A stretch of DNA of 64,000 nt from Ferruginibacter lapsinanis (GTDB taxonomy: Bacteria > Bacteroidota > Bacteroidia > Chitinophagales > Chitinophagaceae): assembly GCF_020783315.1 (NCBI RefSeq), contig NZ_CP086063.1:434001-498000 (forward strand). The letters are read 5' to 3'. Numbering within the stretch: the stretch's first letter is position 1; every line of letters starts with the position of its first letter. A program made the position numbers and the translations under genes. The notes beneath the pieces were generated by a model. The model was not told the origin of the DNA and made no database searches. It saw only the letters and a program-made list of their open reading frames with translations. Shown piece after piece: positions 25,499 to 34,842 of this stretch.

Positions 25499-26815
25499 CC
25501 AGCTTTCCGGATTCATATTGCTGCTTTCAGTACTGGTGATGAGATCTATTGATCCAACCCCTTCGTCATTTGCTGCAACACGACCAATGGTTTGCCCGGT
25601 ATGTACTGACTGACCTCTTGATAAATTTACACCTGATAAATTACTGTATGTACTAAAGTAACGACCATGCTTGATGATAACCACCTGCATATTATCAATA
25701 TTACTTACAGATGACACCTCTCCATCAAAAATCGCTTTTACAGGACTGCCAATATCACTACCAATGGTAATACCGGGGTTATCAATTGTAACACCAATAT
25801 CTAATTTTTGTGTGCCGTATTTTACCATCACATACCCTCTTTCCACCGGCCATGGAAGTGAGCCTTTATTATTTTCAAAACTTGTATTCAGGGTCACCAA
25901 TTCAGGCGATGACAACAACACACTCTCAGGTTTTTTTACAACCGCTTTAGGTTTAACAACAGGCGCCGTAACAGGTTTTGCTGTTGGATTAGCTGCCGCT
26001 TTAGATTTAGCCAATGCTTCTTCTTTTTTAATCCTATCCGCTTCTGCCTTGGCTTCTGCTTTGGCTTTAGCAATAGCCTCATCTCTTGCTCTTTTAATAG
26101 CAACCGCAATAGCAGCACTTACTTTGGCCATTTGTTTTTTTGCTGCAGCAATATGATTATCCAGTTCTTTTCCTTGCGCCTTTAATTTTGATACAACCTG
26201 GTTCTTCTCTTCCTGTTGCTGTGCCAACAGATCCAACTCTTTACTCTGCACCTGCAGCGTTTCACTTTTTCTTATTTTAGTACCGTTCAGATCCTGAACA
26301 CGTCCGTGTAATAATTGTTGTGTACGCAAAATGTTTTCACCCTGCATTTCTCTGTATGCCCTATAGCTCTTTAGATAGGTGATGCGTTTGATCGCATCAT
26401 TAAAACTTGAGGCAGAAAAAATGAAATTTAAAAAATCAGAATTGCTTCTGTTCTTGTATGCATACACCATACTTTTGGCATACTCTCTTTTCAATGTATC
26501 CAGCAATAAGGAAAGTTTATTGATATCTCTTTGAGAGCGATATATATTGTTATCAAGTATATTGATATCACGATTGATGTTCTCGATGACATTACCCTGC
26601 AGATCGAGTTTACGATTGATCAATGCCAGATCTGCCAAACTTAATTTAGTGACTTTTTTGTTTTTATCCCGTAGTTGTTGGGTTTGTTCTATCTCTTTTT
26701 TTATCTCCTGTCTTTGTCTTTCCAGCTCTAGTTGTTCTTTTGTTTTAGGAGGCTGTGCAGCACTGTTAAAGGCCGTTAGTACAATTATTAATATCGGTAT
26801 AATGAATTTTAACAT
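25484..26815 (-). CDS. EnvC-like M23/LytM protein with degenerate active site
   Basis: 443 aa with a signal peptide ending AFNSAAQ. A long coiled coil covers ~25-250, an Ala/Lys-rich linker ~240-310 and a LytM (M23) domain ~330-443. The zinc ligands of active M23 peptidases are not visible: the HxxxD stretch reads LDIGVTIDN, the LHxH motif reads IDLITST and the Tyr-x-His loop reads STYSNLS. This is the EnvC situation, in which the domain activates an amidase rather than cutting itself. A role in cell separation is inferred. It overlaps bshA tail to tail by 15 bp. Confidence 0.88.
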   Translation of the reverse strand: MLKFIIPILIIVLTAFNSAAQPPKTKEQLELERQRQEIKKEIEQTQQLRDKNKKVTKLSLADLALINRKLDLQGNVIENINRDINILDNNIYRSQRDINKLSLLLDTLKREYAKSMVYAYKNRSNSDFLNFIFSASSFNDAIKRITYLKSYRAYREMQGENILRTQQLLHGRVQDLNGTKIRKSETLQVQSKELDLLAQQQEEKNQVVSKLKAQGKELDNHIAAAKKQMAKVSAAIAVAIKRARDEAIAKAKAEAKAEADRIKKEEALAKSKAAANPTAKPVTAPVVKPKAVVKKPESVLLSSPELVTLNTSFENNKGSLPWPVERGYVMVKYGTQKLDIGVTIDNPGITIGSDIGSPVKAIFDGEVSSVSNIDNMQVVIIKHGRYFSTYSNLSGVNLSRGQSVHTGQTIGRVAANDEGVGSIDLITSTESSNMNPESWLRRR

Positions 26816-26909
26816 TGATAATTTTTAGGGGTCTGACCAAAAATACTATCTCAACACCTATAAAAGGTAAAGTAATAACTAACACACTGTGTATAATTGC
26901 AAACTACAA

Positions 26910-27728
26910 TTATTTTCGCTTATAACTTTTGGGGATATTAAATGAAACTGACAAATCTTTGTTAAACTCATATTGCTTATAGTTCAACCGGATATCAAGT
27001 CTGTTCTTTTCAGAAACAGTGATCTCTCTAAAGGTAGAAAAGTTTACCCCTGTCTTATTTTCATAATCATCATACGTAATATCAGCTGTACGATTTTTAG
27101 TGATGTCGATGTCATCCAGTTTGCTGTGCAACAAAGTACCGTTATTATCCAGCGTTAGTAAATGCTTGAAAAATTTCCCTGCTGATGCCAGCAAGATCCT
27201 GTCTTCTGTTTTTCTGTAAGAAACGACACTATCATGCATGAATACGGGATTGCCTACTAACAGATCCTGCAATGTTTCAAAATCAAAAGGCAATTGTGTT
27301 ATTTCCTGCAGATAATCCAGGGATCTTAGTTGTACTTCCTTATTTATTTTATCAACTAAAAAAACACTGTCTTTATTTATAAGTATCCTGAAAGCTTCAA
27401 TATTAAAAATAGTAGCATACATCGATACCCAAACCACGCTGTCTTTTATAATATGAACATAAGCCGTAACGTTAGGTTGCTTTCCTTTACTATCTTCATA
27501 TTCTACTTTTACTTTTGCAGCAAACGTCTTAAAGTCGATATACTTGCTTTTAAGTGTGTCAATTGTTTTCTTTATTAATAGAACTGAATCTGCAGCAGAT
27601 TGATTTGTTACCACAATAGCAGTAGTATCCTTTTTGCTCATAGCAGTCTGTATTTTTTTTGTAGATCTGCAGCTGGCAAAAAATATTCCTGCAACAATTA
27701 TTAAGAATACTAAAATTTTATTTTTCAT
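26910..27728 (-). CDS. DUF4292 lipoprotein
   Basis: 272 aa. MKNKILVFLIIVAGIFFASC is a type II signal peptide. The remainder fits DUF4292: IDFKTFAAKVKVEYEDSKGKQPNVTAYVHIIKDSVVWVSM, IFNIEAFRILINKDSVFLVDKINKE and LPFDFETLQDLLVGNPV. This resembles LolA/LolB-like lipoprotein-carrier folds, which is inference. It sits between dut and the EnvC-like gene on the minus strand, an order I associate with Bacteroidota. Confidence 0.87.
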   Translation of the reverse strand: MKNKILVFLIIVAGIFFASCRSTKKIQTAMSKKDTTAIVVTNQSAADSVLLIKKTIDTLKSKYIDFKTFAAKVKVEYEDSKGKQPNVTAYVHIIKDSVVWVSMYATIFNIEAFRILINKDSVFLVDKINKEVQLRSLDYLQEITQLPFDFETLQDLLVGNPVFMHDSVVSYRKTEDRILLASAGKFFKHLLTLDNNGTLLHSKLDDIDITKNRTADITYDDYENKTGVNFSTFREITVSEKNRLDIRLNYKQYEFNKDLSVSFNIPKSYKRK

Positions 27729-27750
27729 TTATTTTAAATTAAATAGGATA

Positions 27751-28194
27751 TTAACTTTTGCCTGTATGTCCAAAACCTCCGGCACCTCTTATGCTCTCTC
27801 CTAATTGTTCTACAGGGATCAATGCTGCATCTTCTGTTTTACTAAATACCATTTGGGCAATACGATCTCCGTGATTGATCACCTGTTCTTCCTTACCAAG
27901 ATTTATCAGGATCACTTTAATCTCACCTCTGTAATCACTATCAATTGTTCCGGGAGTATTCAAACAGGTAATTCCCTGTTTAACAGCTAAGCCGCTCCTC
28001 GGTCTTATTTGTGCTTCGTACCCTTCGGGTAACTCAATAAATAATCCGGTAGGAACCAGGTAACGTTCCAGCGATTGTAGCGTAACAGGCTGCTCCAGGT
28101 TTGCTCTTATATCCATACCCGCTGCTCCGGCGGTAGCATAAGCAGGCAAAGGATTCGTTGATTTATTGACAATATTTACGGGAATAGTTGGCAT
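27751..28194 (-). CDS. dut: Deoxyuridine 5'-triphosphate nucleotidohydrolase (dUTPase)
   Basis: Hydrolyses dUTP to dUMP, which prevents uracil incorporation and supplies thymidylate synthesis. 147 aa, the normal trimeric dUTPase size. The five family motifs are present: [46 protein letters not shown] and the C-terminal glycine-rich [12 protein letters not shown]. The gene is 22 bp upstream of the DUF4292 lipoprotein gene and probably cotranscribed with it. Confidence 0.97.
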   Translation of the reverse strand: MPTIPVNIVNKSTNPLPAYATAGAAGMDIRANLEQPVTLQSLERYLVPTGLFIELPEGYEAQIRPRSGLAVKQGITCLNTPGTIDSDYRGEIKVILINLGKEEQVINHGDRIAQMVFSKTEDAALIPVEQLGESIRGAGGFGHTGKS

Positions 28195-28254
28195 GGCTGC
28201 AAAGGTAATGATGTAGTTAAGATTTAGTTCAGTATAAAATATTTTAACAAGCTG

Positions 28255-28734
28255 CTATATTTTTTGTAACAATATGGAAGCATAGGCTACCAGCCCTTCT
28301 TCTCTGCCAACAAACCCCATTTTTTCGGTGGTGGTGGCTTTAATAGAAACATCAGTTACTTTTAATGAAAGGATATCTGCTATTGTTTGTTGCATTGCAG
28401 GAATATAGTTTTTTATTTTAGGTGCCTGCAGGCAAAGTGAGCTATCAATATTTATGATCTTATATCCTTCTTTGGAGATCAACTCAAAACTTTTTTGTAA
28501 TAATATTTTACTGTCGATATTTTTCAATGCTGCATCTGTATCCGGAAAATGAACACCAATATCACCTAAACATGCGGCTCCCAACATAGCATCGCATATA
28601 GCATGCAACAAAACATCAGCATCACTATGACCCAAGGCCCCTTTAGTATGAGGTATCAATACACCTCCTAACCAAAACTCCCTGTCTGTTACCAATTGAT
28701 GAAAATCTATTCCAAAGCCTATTCTTATATTCAT
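28255..28734 (-). CDS. ispF: 2-C-methyl-D-erythritol 2,4-cyclodiphosphate synthase IspF
   Basis: MEP-pathway enzyme forming the cyclic diphosphate on the way to isoprenoids. 159 aa. Visible motifs: GIDFHQL (metal-binding DxH), HTKGALGHSDADVLLHAICDAMLGAACLGDIG (second metal-binding His, HSDADV) and ATTTEKMGFVGREEGLVAYA. The gene lies between dut and porV, all on the minus strand. Other MEP genes are not in the window. Confidence 0.97.
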   Translation of the reverse strand: MNIRIGFGIDFHQLVTDREFWLGGVLIPHTKGALGHSDADVLLHAICDAMLGAACLGDIGVHFPDTDAALKNIDSKILLQKSFELISKEGYKIINIDSSLCLQAPKIKNYIPAMQQTIADILSLKVTDVSIKATTTEKMGFVGREEGLVAYASILLQKI

Positions 28735-28797
28735 TATAAATGCTGTTTAATAAAGATTATCTGCAAATGTATGTATTGCGATGAATCTATGCATAGA

Positions 28798-28826
28798 AAA
28801 AGGGATTGAAACGATCAATCCCTTTT
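28798..28826 (-). terminator. Terminator of porV
   Basis: AAAAGGGATTGA and TCAATCCCTTTT form a perfect 12-bp stem with an AACGA loop, 20 bp after the porV stop on the minus strand. Confidence 0.9.
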
Positions 28827-28845
28827 ATAAATATTGTTGGGTTAC

Positions 28846-30042
28846 TTATTTTGTTGTCGTTGGCGTAGTAGTTGATCCTGCTGTTCCATCAAAATCAAAA
28901 ACTAAGCTAAATCTCAATGTATTAGATAAAGGATTACGATTAGTACCGTTACCAGAAGGTAATAGATAAGAGAAATTTAATCCGAAGTTGTTATATTTTA
29001 ATCCTGCGCCAAGTGAAAAGTATTTACGGTTCCCTTTGGTTGGGTGCTCGTAAAAATATCCGCCACGTAAAGCAAATTGATTATTATACCAATATTCGGC
29101 TCCTGCAGAAATTTGAAACTCTCTTAATTCTTCTTTAAATCCACCCGGAGCATCGCCAAACGATTTGAACCAGCTACTTACCACACCTTGTGTTCTGTAT
29201 TTTTCCAAGTTAGCTTGATCTGTTTCTTCAACACCTGTAGCAACCGGAGGTGTTGGCACTAACAATTTATGTACATCCAGAGCAAAAGTCAATTTATTTG
29301 CTTCATCCATTACTTTAGTATACGCTACTCCCAATCCTAAATTGGCAGGGATGTAATCTTTTTGCGATGCGTCATTTGTATACGCAATCTTAGAACCTAA
29401 ATTGGTTAAAGCAATTCCATAATTCAATCCTTCTCCATTATCTTTTACTCCGGTATGGAATAAACTAAGGTCGCCGGCAACAGAGCTACCTGGTTTGTAA
29501 GAAGTACCGCTATTATTAGGATCACCACTTGCCAATCTTGAATTGATATATCTTAACGCTATCCCGATACCGAGTTTAGAAGACAATTTTCTTGAATAAC
29601 CTGCATCGATAGAAAATTCTCTCGGACGGAATGAGCCTAATTCATTACCCAAAAAATCAGTAAACTGTATATTACCTAAATTAAAGTAGCGAATGGAAGC
29701 AGTTACAGCCTGCATTTCGTCGAGCTTATAGTACCCTCCTGCTGTTATCAGGTTTACATCATTTAATCCCAGGTCTTTCAACCATGGTGTATAAGTTAAG
29801 CAAATCCCTGCCTGACTTGTATTAAAGGGGGTTTTAGCCAAATTCCAAAAACCGGAACTGGCATCAGGTGTGGTAGCAACACCAACATCACCCATACCGC
29901 CACTACGGGCATCGGGAGAAATTCTTAAAAATGGAACTGCGGAGGTAACAACATTAATCTGATCAGCTTCCTGTGCATTTACAATACCTGCTATACTAAC
30001 CAACAACAATAAACCTGTTAGTTTCAATTTTGCTCTTTTCAT
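28846..30042 (-). CDS. porV: Type IX secretion outer-membrane protein PorV (LptO)
   Basis: A FadL-like outer-membrane beta-barrel of 398 aa that escorts T9SS cargo and partners PorU in the attachment complex. The signal peptide ends GIVNAQ. The N-terminal hallmark is AVPFLRISPDARSGGMGDVGVATTPDASSGFWNLAKTPF. The chain ends in alternating beta strands (NTLRFSLVFDFDG) followed by a Thr-rich tail. It is divergent from gldJ, a pairing also known from Flavobacterium. The porU that lies with them there is absent here. Confidence 0.93.
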   Translation of the reverse strand: MKRAKLKLTGLLLLVSIAGIVNAQEADQINVVTSAVPFLRISPDARSGGMGDVGVATTPDASSGFWNLAKTPFNTSQAGICLTYTPWLKDLGLNDVNLITAGGYYKLDEMQAVTASIRYFNLGNIQFTDFLGNELGSFRPREFSIDAGYSRKLSSKLGIGIALRYINSRLASGDPNNSGTSYKPGSSVAGDLSLFHTGVKDNGEGLNYGIALTNLGSKIAYTNDASQKDYIPANLGLGVAYTKVMDEANKLTFALDVHKLLVPTPPVATGVEETDQANLEKYRTQGVVSSWFKSFGDAPGGFKEELREFQISAGAEYWYNNQFALRGGYFYEHPTKGNRKYFSLGAGLKYNNFGLNFSYLLPSGNGTNRNPLSNTLRFSLVFDFDGTAGSTTTPTTTK

Positions 30043-30494
30043 GCGTATTTTTTTGTCTTAAATTAAGGGTAGACATACACTCAATAGATAAATATTTTTT
30101 GTTGGTTATATTAGTTTTGATAAAAAAGGCAAATAAAACGGACAAACAAGATATAACTATTTGCCCGATAAACCCTTATTCAATCATTTAATTTTTCAAA
30201 AATAGCCGAAATATCTTTTATTTCAAAAAATAAATGTGTATTTTTTACACATCTGTTTTTTATTTGATAATCATGTATATAACGTCAATTATTATTCTAT
30301 ATTGCTTTTTTACTAATATTTAGACCGAAAAAAGAGCCGAATAGTTGCTTTGGATAAACATTTACAATTTTGTGTTAAAATATCGTTTGCATAAATAAAA
30401 AATAGCCGTTTTGCCTAATTTCACGTAAAAGATTTATATTCGCAACTGTAAAATTTTAAATACAATATTTTATAAACCATTGCGTTAAGCAATA
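30043..30494. promoter_or_regulatory. Divergent intergenic region porV/gldJ, 452 bp
   Basis: An AT-rich spacer with no gene on either strand. By position it must carry the promoters of both porV (minus) and gldJ (plus). I cannot place Bacteroidota -33/-7 boxes with confidence. Confidence 0.5.
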
Positions 30495-32084
30495 ATGGCA
30501 AAACGAATGCACATGCAAAAATTATTTTCCGTTAAAACTCTGTTGATTGTGGGTGTAGCTGCAATCGGGTTAAGTTCTTGTAAAGGCCTGTTTGGTAAGA
30601 AGAAAGAGAAATCTTCTGTTACCGGATGGAGCTATGATGACAAAAACAGAGGTAATTACCACGTATCAAAAATTAAATACCCTAAAGCCGGTCCAGGCTT
30701 AGTGTTTGTACAGGGTGGTACGTTTGTTATGGGGGCAAAAGATGAAGATGTTATGGGTGATTGGAATAATGTTCCCCGCCGTATCACTATTCCTTCATTT
30801 TTTATTGATGAAACTGAGGTAGCTAACGTTCATTACCGTGAGTATATTTATTGGTTAGAGAATACATTTGATAATGACTCTACCATAATGAAAAAAGCTT
30901 TACCTGATACGCTTTGCTGGCGTGAAGAATTGGCTTACAATGAGCCATACGTTGAGTACTATTTCAGGTATCCTTCTTACAATTATTATCCTGTAGTTGG
31001 TGTTAACTGGCGTCAGGCTCATGACTTTGCTGTTTGGAGAACAGACAGAGTAAATGAATTAAAATTGGTAGAAAAAGGTTTCCTTAAAAAAGAAGCTATC
31101 AAAAAAGAAATGAATAAAGGTGGTACAGGTGGTGAAGGTGGTTCTACTTTCAATACTGAAACATATTTATTAAGCCCGGATCTTATCCAAAACAAAGGAA
31201 AAGGCAGAGCAGTTGGTAGAGATGTAAATAATAAGCCTCGTACTACTGTTAAAATGGAAGATGGTATCTTAAATATGGGATATCGTTTACCAACTGAGGC
31301 TGAGTGGGAATATGCTGCTTACGGTATGATTGCTCAAAACCCTAATCCTCGTAAAAAAGAAAGTAAAAGTGGTGAAGAGTTATTATCTAATCAACAAATT
31401 TATTCATGGAGTAAAAATCCAAATGGTTTAAGAGATAACCGCAGAGGAAGCTGGCAAGGTAAATTCTTAGCTAACTTCAAACGTGGTAGTGGAGATAATA
31501 TGGGTGTTGCCGGTGGTTTGAATGACCGTTCTGCAATTCCGGGTAATATCAAAGCATTCTATCCAAATGCCTTTGGTTTGTACAACATGAGTGGTAACGT
31601 TAGTGAGTGGGTACAAGATGTGTATCGTCCATTAACGCCTTCAGATGCAGAAGATTTCAACTACTTCCGTGGTAATAAATTCCAAAATTATTACAAAGAA
31701 AATGGTGCTTACAAAAGAGACAGTTTAGGTCTTTTGAAAAAAGTTGACGTTAGTGATGAAGAATCTAAAAACAGAAGAAACTATCAACATAACAATGCTT
31801 TAGGATTTATGGATGGTGATTCATTAAGCGGATCTTTCTATCAATATGGTGTTACCACATTGATCAGCGATAGTTCAAGAGTATTTAAAGGTGGTAGCTG
31901 GAATGACAGAGCGTATTGGTTATCACCAGGTGCTCGTAGATTCTTAGAAGAATATCAATCTTCAAGCACTATTGGTTTCCGTTGTGCACAAACTTACTTA
32001 GGTCCGCCGGAAGGTGCAGGATTTAAAGAAGGTAATATCTTCGGTAAACGTAGACAAACAAGTAAAAGAAAAACAAAATACTAA
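30495..32084 (+). CDS. gldJ: Gliding motility lipoprotein GldJ
   Basis: A 529-aa lipoprotein (lipobox AIGLSSC, Cys near residue 29) with an FGE-sulfatase-like C-type-lectin fold, required with GldK for T9SS and gliding. GldJ rather than GldK is indicated by VTGWSYDDKNRGNYHV, DEDVMGDWNNVPRR near the start, the insert GGSTFNTETYLLSPDL, GYRLPTEAEWEYAAYG, GNVSEWVQDVYRPL and the C-terminal GFRCAQTYLG followed by a Lys/Arg tail. The neighbours porV and murF match the Flavobacterium gldJ context, and gldL/M/N are not next to it. A terminator follows. It lacks a nearby porU. Confidence 0.9.
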   Translation: MAKRMHMQKLFSVKTLLIVGVAAIGLSSCKGLFGKKKEKSSVTGWSYDDKNRGNYHVSKIKYPKAGPGLVFVQGGTFVMGAKDEDVMGDWNNVPRRITIPSFFIDETEVANVHYREYIYWLENTFDNDSTIMKKALPDTLCWREELAYNEPYVEYYFRYPSYNYYPVVGVNWRQAHDFAVWRTDRVNELKLVEKGFLKKEAIKKEMNKGGTGGEGGSTFNTETYLLSPDLIQNKGKGRAVGRDVNNKPRTTVKMEDGILNMGYRLPTEAEWEYAAYGMIAQNPNPRKKESKSGEELLSNQQIYSWSKNPNGLRDNRRGSWQGKFLANFKRGSGDNMGVAGGLNDRSAIPGNIKAFYPNAFGLYNMSGNVSEWVQDVYRPLTPSDAEDFNYFRGNKFQNYYKENGAYKRDSLGLLKKVDVSDEESKNRRNYQHNNALGFMDGDSLSGSFYQYGVTTLISDSSRVFKGGSWNDRAYWLSPGARRFLEEYQSSSTIGFRCAQTYLGPPEGAGFKEGNIFGKRRQTSKRKTKY

Positions 32085-32100
32085 GTAATAAACTCTTTAT

Positions 32101-32133
32101 AAAAAACCCTTCAATCTTATTGAAGGGTTTTTT
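32101..32133 (+). terminator. Terminator of gldJ
   Basis: A perfect 15-bp stem (AAAAAACCCTTCAAT and complement) with a CTT loop and a T-run, 17 bp after the gldJ stop. It separates gldJ from murF. Confidence 0.92.
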
Positions 32134-32172
32134 ATTTATACAATATTCTACTTTCTATACTATTTTTGATAC

Positions 32173-33453
32173 ATGCAAATAGAAGCACTTTACAAAATAT
32201 TTATTGAGTACCCTTCAATACAAACTGATACGAGAAAATTACAACAGGGAGATCTGTTTTTTGCTTTAAAGGGAGATAACTTTAACGGTAACCTTTTTGC
32301 TAAGCAGGCACTTGCTTCAGGTGCAGCCTATGCCATCATCGATGAACCTGTTGATGATACCGATCCAAGATTGATCAAAACAGACAATGTATTGGCAACA
32401 CTTCAGGCGCTGGCAAAACATCACAGAGTGCAATTCAAAATCCCGTTTATTGCTATTACCGGAAGCAATGGAAAAACGACTACAAAAGAATTGGTACATG
32501 AGGTCCTGTCTACTACTTATAAAACATATACCACCAAAGGAAATTTAAATAATCATATTGGTATCCCTCTTACAATATTATCGGTAAAAAAAGATGCAGA
32601 GATCGCAGTAATAGAAATGGGAGCTAATCATCAAAAAGAAATTGAAGCGTATTGTACATATACATTGCCTACACATGGCATCATAACTAATTGCGGCAAA
32701 GCACACCTGGAAGGATTTGGAGGAATTGAAGGAGTTAAAAAAGGAAAGGGCGAGCTATTTGATTATTTAAGAAAAACGAATGGCACAGCTTTTATCATGA
32801 ATGATTATGACTATCTCATTGAAATGAGTAAAGGGATAAAGGAGATAAAAACATATGGTACCAAGGATGCAGATCTGGTAGGTACGGTAAATGAAAGCAA
32901 TAAATTTTTGGAGGTTTCTATTAAGAAAGGAAGTGATATAAAAAATATACAAACAAACTTAGTGGGTGAGTACAACTTACCAAATGTGTTATTAGCCATT
33001 TTACTCGGAGAGTATTTTAAAGTGCCTGATACTAAGATAAAATCGGCATTGGAAAATTATATCCCTTCTAACAGCCGATCTCAATTAATTGAAAAAGATA
33101 GCAACAAAATTATATTGGATGCCTATAATGCTAATCCCACAAGCATGAAAGCTGCCATTGAAAATTTTGCCAAAATGCAGGGAAGTGATAAAGTGTTGAT
33201 ATTAGGAGGCATGATGGAATTAGGTGAAGAAAGTATTGCCGAACATAAATCTATTGCAGCACTAATAGATACCTACAAATGGAAAAGTGTGGTACTTGTT
33301 GGCGGAGACTTCAATAAGATAGATCATCATTATATAAATCTTGCTAACTCTACCGAAGCCAAGACCTGGTTACAACAACAGCATTTTGCCAATACAGCTA
33401 TGCTTATAAAAGGATCAAGGAGTATGCAAATGGAAAAAGTGTTAGAGCCATAA
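32173..33453 (+). CDS. murF: UDP-N-acetylmuramoyl-tripeptide--D-alanyl-D-alanine ligase MurF
   Basis: The last cytoplasmic peptidoglycan ligase, adding D-Ala-D-Ala to UDP-MurNAc-tripeptide using ATP. 426 aa. Mur ligase P-loop GSNGKTTT (residues 97-104), IEMGANHQKEIEAYCTYTLPTHGIITNCGKAHLEGFGG, and the C-terminal DAYNANPTSMKAAIENF and LGGMMELGEESIAEH are diagnostic. The synteny porV-gldJ-murF fits known gliding Bacteroidota. It converges with the next gene (7 bp apart). Confidence 0.96.
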   Translation: MQIEALYKIFIEYPSIQTDTRKLQQGDLFFALKGDNFNGNLFAKQALASGAAYAIIDEPVDDTDPRLIKTDNVLATLQALAKHHRVQFKIPFIAITGSNGKTTTKELVHEVLSTTYKTYTTKGNLNNHIGIPLTILSVKKDAEIAVIEMGANHQKEIEAYCTYTLPTHGIITNCGKAHLEGFGGIEGVKKGKGELFDYLRKTNGTAFIMNDYDYLIEMSKGIKEIKTYGTKDADLVGTVNESNKFLEVSIKKGSDIKNIQTNLVGEYNLPNVLLAILLGEYFKVPDTKIKSALENYIPSNSRSQLIEKDSNKIILDAYNANPTSMKAAIENFAKMQGSDKVLILGGMMELGEESIAEHKSIAALIDTYKWKSVVLVGGDFNKIDHHYINLANSTEAKTWLQQQHFANTAMLIKGSRSMQMEKVLEP

Positions 33454-33460
33454 GCCGCCT

Positions 33461-34837
33461 TTATTCTTTTGGTTTTCGCCTGAATATAATGGCTGCATTG
33501 GATTTCAGATCGGCTGAAAATCTTACTTCGTATACCAACTCTCCATCCCATACTACCAATAAGCCGGTATTAGGCGGTATACTACCCAGATTCTCTGCAT
33601 ACATCACCATGGTTAAAGAGTCTGGTGTGTCTTTATCAATATAAATTGTTTTTCGATTAGGCTTCGTTGTTAGTCCTACTTTAGAAAAAATAACTTTACC
33701 GTTCATTAATACACTTACAGTATCTCCATCAACTTCGCCATTATCATACAATGTAAGCGTTAAACTATCAGACTGATATTCTACGGTTTGAATAGTAGAT
33801 GTCTTTCTACTAGATACTTCAACTGCCCCGGTTTTAGCGGATGGTAATACTGCAGCAACCACAGGTGTTTCTTTTTTAACAACAGGTGGCGGAGGTGGCG
33901 CCTGTACGACCGTTTCTTTTTTAGGTAGAGGTACTTTTGCTGCTACCGGTTGAGGCTTCGGTGCTGCTACTACCTCTTTCTTTGGAGGAGGTGGCGGTAA
34001 TTTCTTTTCTACAGAAGGTTTAACTGCAACAGTTGGCACTTCTTTTTTAACAACAGGTTCTGGTTTCTTCTCAACTACAGGTTTAACAACAACCGGAGGT
34101 GTTATTTTTTTCTCCACTACAGCAATCTCCACTTTAGGTTCTTCTGTAATCACCGGAGGCTTAACAATAACTGCCGGTGATTTTCTTGCCACAGCAATTT
34201 CCTTTGCCTTTGCTTTTATTAATGCCGAATTGATTGTTAGTTTTTTGAATTGTACTGCAGGAAGTTTTGCAAGCGTTTCAGGTTCAGGTTCTTTTTTATT
34301 AAATGACAAATCTTTGGTTAGATCGAGTTCCTGCAGTTTTTTATAAATAGCAGCCTCTTCAAAATCGTACTCCTTTAATAACTTAATCGCCCCTGTAGTA
34401 AATGCTCCCGCTTTCTTTTTAACAGATTTCCATATTCCGTTTATTTGCTCTGCGCTGGAAAAAGCCGCAGCATAAGTAAGGTTAGCATTTTGATTATTCA
34501 AAATGATACTATCTCCTGATAACAAAGCAAATTCCTCAAATGCTATATTACCTTTTCGGTAATTGACCTTGATCTTCTTTAGATAGCTTATAGGTTTCCC
34601 TTTATCAGTATAGGTGAGATATACGTATCCCCTGAAAAAATCAGGGTTACCGGTAATGACAATTTCTACAGGAGAATTTGTTTTTGTACTATCATCAAAG
34701 ATGCTCCCTTTCCAAACACCGGTTATCTCCTGAGCAGACAAACAAAAAGAAGACAATAAAAAAAGACATGAATGGAGAATGATGATATGTATTCTCCATT
34801 TATTACTAATAAATTTAAAAAGACCCACTAGACTCAA
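33461..34837 (-). CDS. Secreted protein with Pro/Lys/Val-rich spacer
   Basis: 458 aa. There is no ATG before the signal peptide (IHIIILHSCLFLLSSFCLSAQ), so the start must be TTG (34837) or GTG (34828). An N-terminal lipocalin-like block (~40-150, ITGVWKGSIFDDS, GIWKSVKKKAG) is followed by a ~150-residue low-complexity spacer of KPVVEKKPEPVVKKE-type repeats. A C-terminal beta domain (~355-458, YQSDSLTLTLYDNGEVDGDTVSVLMNGKVIFS) follows. A spacer of this kind often spans the periplasm as in TonB-like proteins, but here the protein has a cleavable signal. Function unknown. Confidence 0.75.
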   Translation of the reverse strand: MSLVGLFKFISNKWRIHIIILHSCLFLLSSFCLSAQEITGVWKGSIFDDSTKTNSPVEIVITGNPDFFRGYVYLTYTDKGKPISYLKKIKVNYRKGNIAFEEFALLSGDSIILNNQNANLTYAAAFSSAEQINGIWKSVKKKAGAFTTGAIKLLKEYDFEEAAIYKKLQELDLTKDLSFNKKEPEPETLAKLPAVQFKKLTINSALIKAKAKEIAVARKSPAVIVKPPVITEEPKVEIAVVEKKITPPVVVKPVVEKKPEPVVKKEVPTVAVKPSVEKKLPPPPPKKEVVAAPKPQPVAAKVPLPKKETVVQAPPPPPVVKKETPVVAAVLPSAKTGAVEVSSRKTSTIQTVEYQSDSLTLTLYDNGEVDGDTVSVLMNGKVIFSKVGLTTKPNRKTIYIDKDTPDSLTMVMYAENLGSIPPNTGLLVVWDGELVYEVRFSADLKSNAAIIFRRKPKE

Positions 34838-34842
34838 GTATA

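Noticed and set aside
30495..32084. GldK as the identity of the gliding lipoprotein
   Set aside because: Both belong to the FGE-like family, but the N-terminal DWNN region, the FNTETYL insert and the porV/murF context fit GldJ. gldLMN do not follow.
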